Positions 29,609 to 30,543 of a stretch of 30,543 nucleotides of DNA are shown here, piece after piece. Under the pieces are notes generated by a model. That model searched no databases. It was not told the DNA's origin and saw only the letters and a list, made by a program, of their open reading frames with translations. The position numbers and the translations under genes are program-made. The stretch's first letter is position 1. Every line of letters starts with the position of its first letter. The DNA comes from a virus: positions 1 to 30,543 of IMG/VR virus record IMGVR_UViG_3300024520_000346; one strand, 5' to 3'.

Positions 29609-29685
29609 TGCCAGCCCTGATCGCTGTGGCCATTGTTGGCCTGGTGCTGTGCTGCGCCCTAGCCTGGTGGGTGGTGCGACAATGA
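29605..29685 (+). CDS. Tiny single-pass membrane peptide, 26 residues
   Basis: ATG 29605 overlaps the pyrophosphohydrolase stop (ATGA), and its TGA at 29683-29685 overlaps the methyltransferase ATG. The product, beginning MMPALIAVAIVGLVLCCALA and ending in a Trp-Val-Arg-Gln tail, is nearly all hydrophobic. GGGGGG lies about eight bases upstream as a possible ribosome site. The perfect overlaps on both sides are the main evidence that it is translated. Confidence 0.55.
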   Translation: MMPALIAVAIVGLVLCCALAWWVVRQ

Positions 29686-30281
29686 CAGCGCCTACTATGC
29701 CAGATGGTGGCTATAGGTTAATACTGGCCGATCCTCCCTGGGTTTATCGCAATGGGGGCAATGGCAGAGCGGCTGCCCACTATGATGTTATGGGGATCGA
29801 TCTAATAGCTGCCTTTCCAGTCAAGCGCATAGCGCACGATAATGGGATCTTGATTATGTGGGCCACCTGGCCACATTTAGCTGGGGCGCTGATGGTGATG
29901 GATCTATGGGGTTTTGAATATGTGACGGGTTTTCCCTGGGTGAAATTGAATAGAGCGCCAGTATACGATCTGTTTAACGATATGAGGATCAGGCCATCAT
30001 GGGGCACTGGTGCCTGGGTGCGTGGGGCTAGTGAACCTATATTAATAGGCAGGCGTGGAAAAGCCAGACCGCCACAGCATCATCACTTCATGGGCCTGAT
30101 AAGCAAGCGAATGGAGCACAGCAGAAAGCCAGACAATATACATGAATACTGCGAAAGTCTACCAGGCCCATACCTTGAAATGTTCGCCAGGAGGCCAGTC
30201 AATTATCATTGGCACGTATGGGGCAATCAGGCACCAGACTGCGCAGTACTGCCAGGATTCGAGATTTTTAATAATAGTTAG
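29682..30281 (+). CDS. MT-A70-family adenine methyltransferase
   Basis: The 199-residue protein starts at ATG 29682, overlapping the previous TGA; the GTG at 29649 is less likely. It has the DPPW catalytic motif at residues 17-20 (LILADPPWVYRNGG), then the MT-A70 order: IAHDNGILIMWATWPHLAGA, WGFEYVTGFPWVKLNR, the GTGAWVRGASEPILIGRRG segment (SAM-binding region typical of the family) and EMFARRP near the end. It methylates adenine N6 in DNA, perhaps in GATC or another short site, protecting phage DNA or marking it. The target site cannot be read from sequence. Confidence 0.92.
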   Translation: MTAPTMPDGGYRLILADPPWVYRNGGNGRAAAHYDVMGIDLIAAFPVKRIAHDNGILIMWATWPHLAGALMVMDLWGFEYVTGFPWVKLNRAPVYDLFNDMRIRPSWGTGAWVRGASEPILIGRRGKARPPQHHHFMGLISKRMEHSRKPDNIHEYCESLPGPYLEMFARRPVNYHWHVWGNQAPDCAVLPGFEIFNNS

Positions 30282-30304
30282 CTACTCATAATAAAAGGTG
30301 AAAA

Positions 30305-30543
30305 ATGAGCAAAATTGAGAAGTATTTAACACGCGATTATCCACCCATGACAATGGATGATTACTACGAAAGTATGGCCCAGAACATACTGATAAAAGAA
30401 AGTGACACCCACTACAGACTGGCCAGGGAGGGGGGTGGTCATATAATGAGTGTATCGATCATATTTGATGCTGGGCGTATTATCATCACTGGCGACTGGT
30501 CACCAGGCAAGCATGGGGCGATCAGTGCGCTGGGTTATGGGGT
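30305..30543 (+). CDS. Hypothetical protein, 3' end cut by window edge
   Basis: ATG 30305 is preceded by AAAAGGTGA, the favoured ribosome site here. The frame stays open for 79 codons to the window end. The product reads KIEKYLTRDYPPMTMDDYYE, then an alpha/beta domain (RLAREGGGHIMSVSIIFDAG, RIIITGDWSPGKHGA). The GDWSP segment following a beta hairpin recalls small phage proteins of unknown function. The family cannot be named. Confidence 0.7.
   Translation, partial: MSKIEKYLTRDYPPMTMDDYYESMAQNILIKESDTHYRLAREGGGHIMSVSIIFDAGRIIITGDWSPGKHGAISALGYG

Noticed and set aside
1-30543. tRNA genes, CRISPR arrays, insertion sequences, integrase
   Set aside because: No cloverleaf with a TTCGA-type arm, no regularly spaced repeats, no transposase or recombinase motifs were seen by eye.

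Overview
The window is a stretch of a tailed bacteriophage (or prophage) genome with siphovirus architecture, meaning a long non-contractile tail. It holds large and small terminase, portal, MuF-type head protein, scaffold, major capsid protein, connectors, tail tube, a tail-assembly chaperone pair joined by a -1 frameshift, a tape measure, tail-tip proteins and a holin-like protein. No sheath or contractile baseplate genes are seen. Every supported gene is on the + strand. Genes are packed tightly, with stop/start overlaps such as ATGA, TAATG, TGATG and TAGTG. No integrase, lysin, tRNA or CRISPR array is visible, so lifestyle cannot be decided from this window. The host is unknown. Ribosome binding sites are mostly AGGTGA or AGGAGG types, which fits an ordinary bacterial anti-Shine-Dalgarno. 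GATC and CTAG words are common, which argues against a host that avoids them.

Layout. (1) 1-7811, replication and accessory block: a partial gene cut by the window edge, a gap with an operator-like palindrome, a hypothetical zinc-ribbon protein, a 900-residue TOPRIM primase/SF3 helicase fusion, a repeat-rich AT-rich segment (candidate origin or operator), a DnaJ-type cysteine-rich protein, another zinc-ribbon protein, two membrane proteins (one with a C-terminal zinc finger), a small conserved phage protein and an ASCH/PUA-like phage protein. (2) 7811-8214, regulatory block: a structured RNA candidate with a micro-ORF, a strong intrinsic terminator, a cluster of TTCTA/TAGAA half-sites, and a near-consensus promoter whose start point falls on the terminase start codon. 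(3) 8215-27929, late operon: packaging, head, connector, tail and holin-like genes, with three carbohydrate-binding-like or jelly-roll modules among the head and connector genes. (4) 27930-30543: a terminator, a promoter with a possible operator, a Cro/XRE-type regulator, small membrane proteins, a MazG-like pyrophosphohydrolase with an N-terminal zinc finger, an MT-A70 adenine methyltransferase and a partial gene.

Together this reads as two transcription blocks separated by the 7.8-8.2 kb switch region, and a third starting at 28.2 kb. Items most worth a second look are the terminator-linked structured RNA whose hairpin loop is CCTCCT, the apparently leaderless late promoter with its operator cluster, the inverted and direct repeats after the helicase together with a mini-ORF resembling the primase N-terminus, the primase whose CHC2-like domain has lost its zinc ligands, and the series of very small membrane proteins. 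All functional calls come from reading motifs and gene order; no database search was possible.
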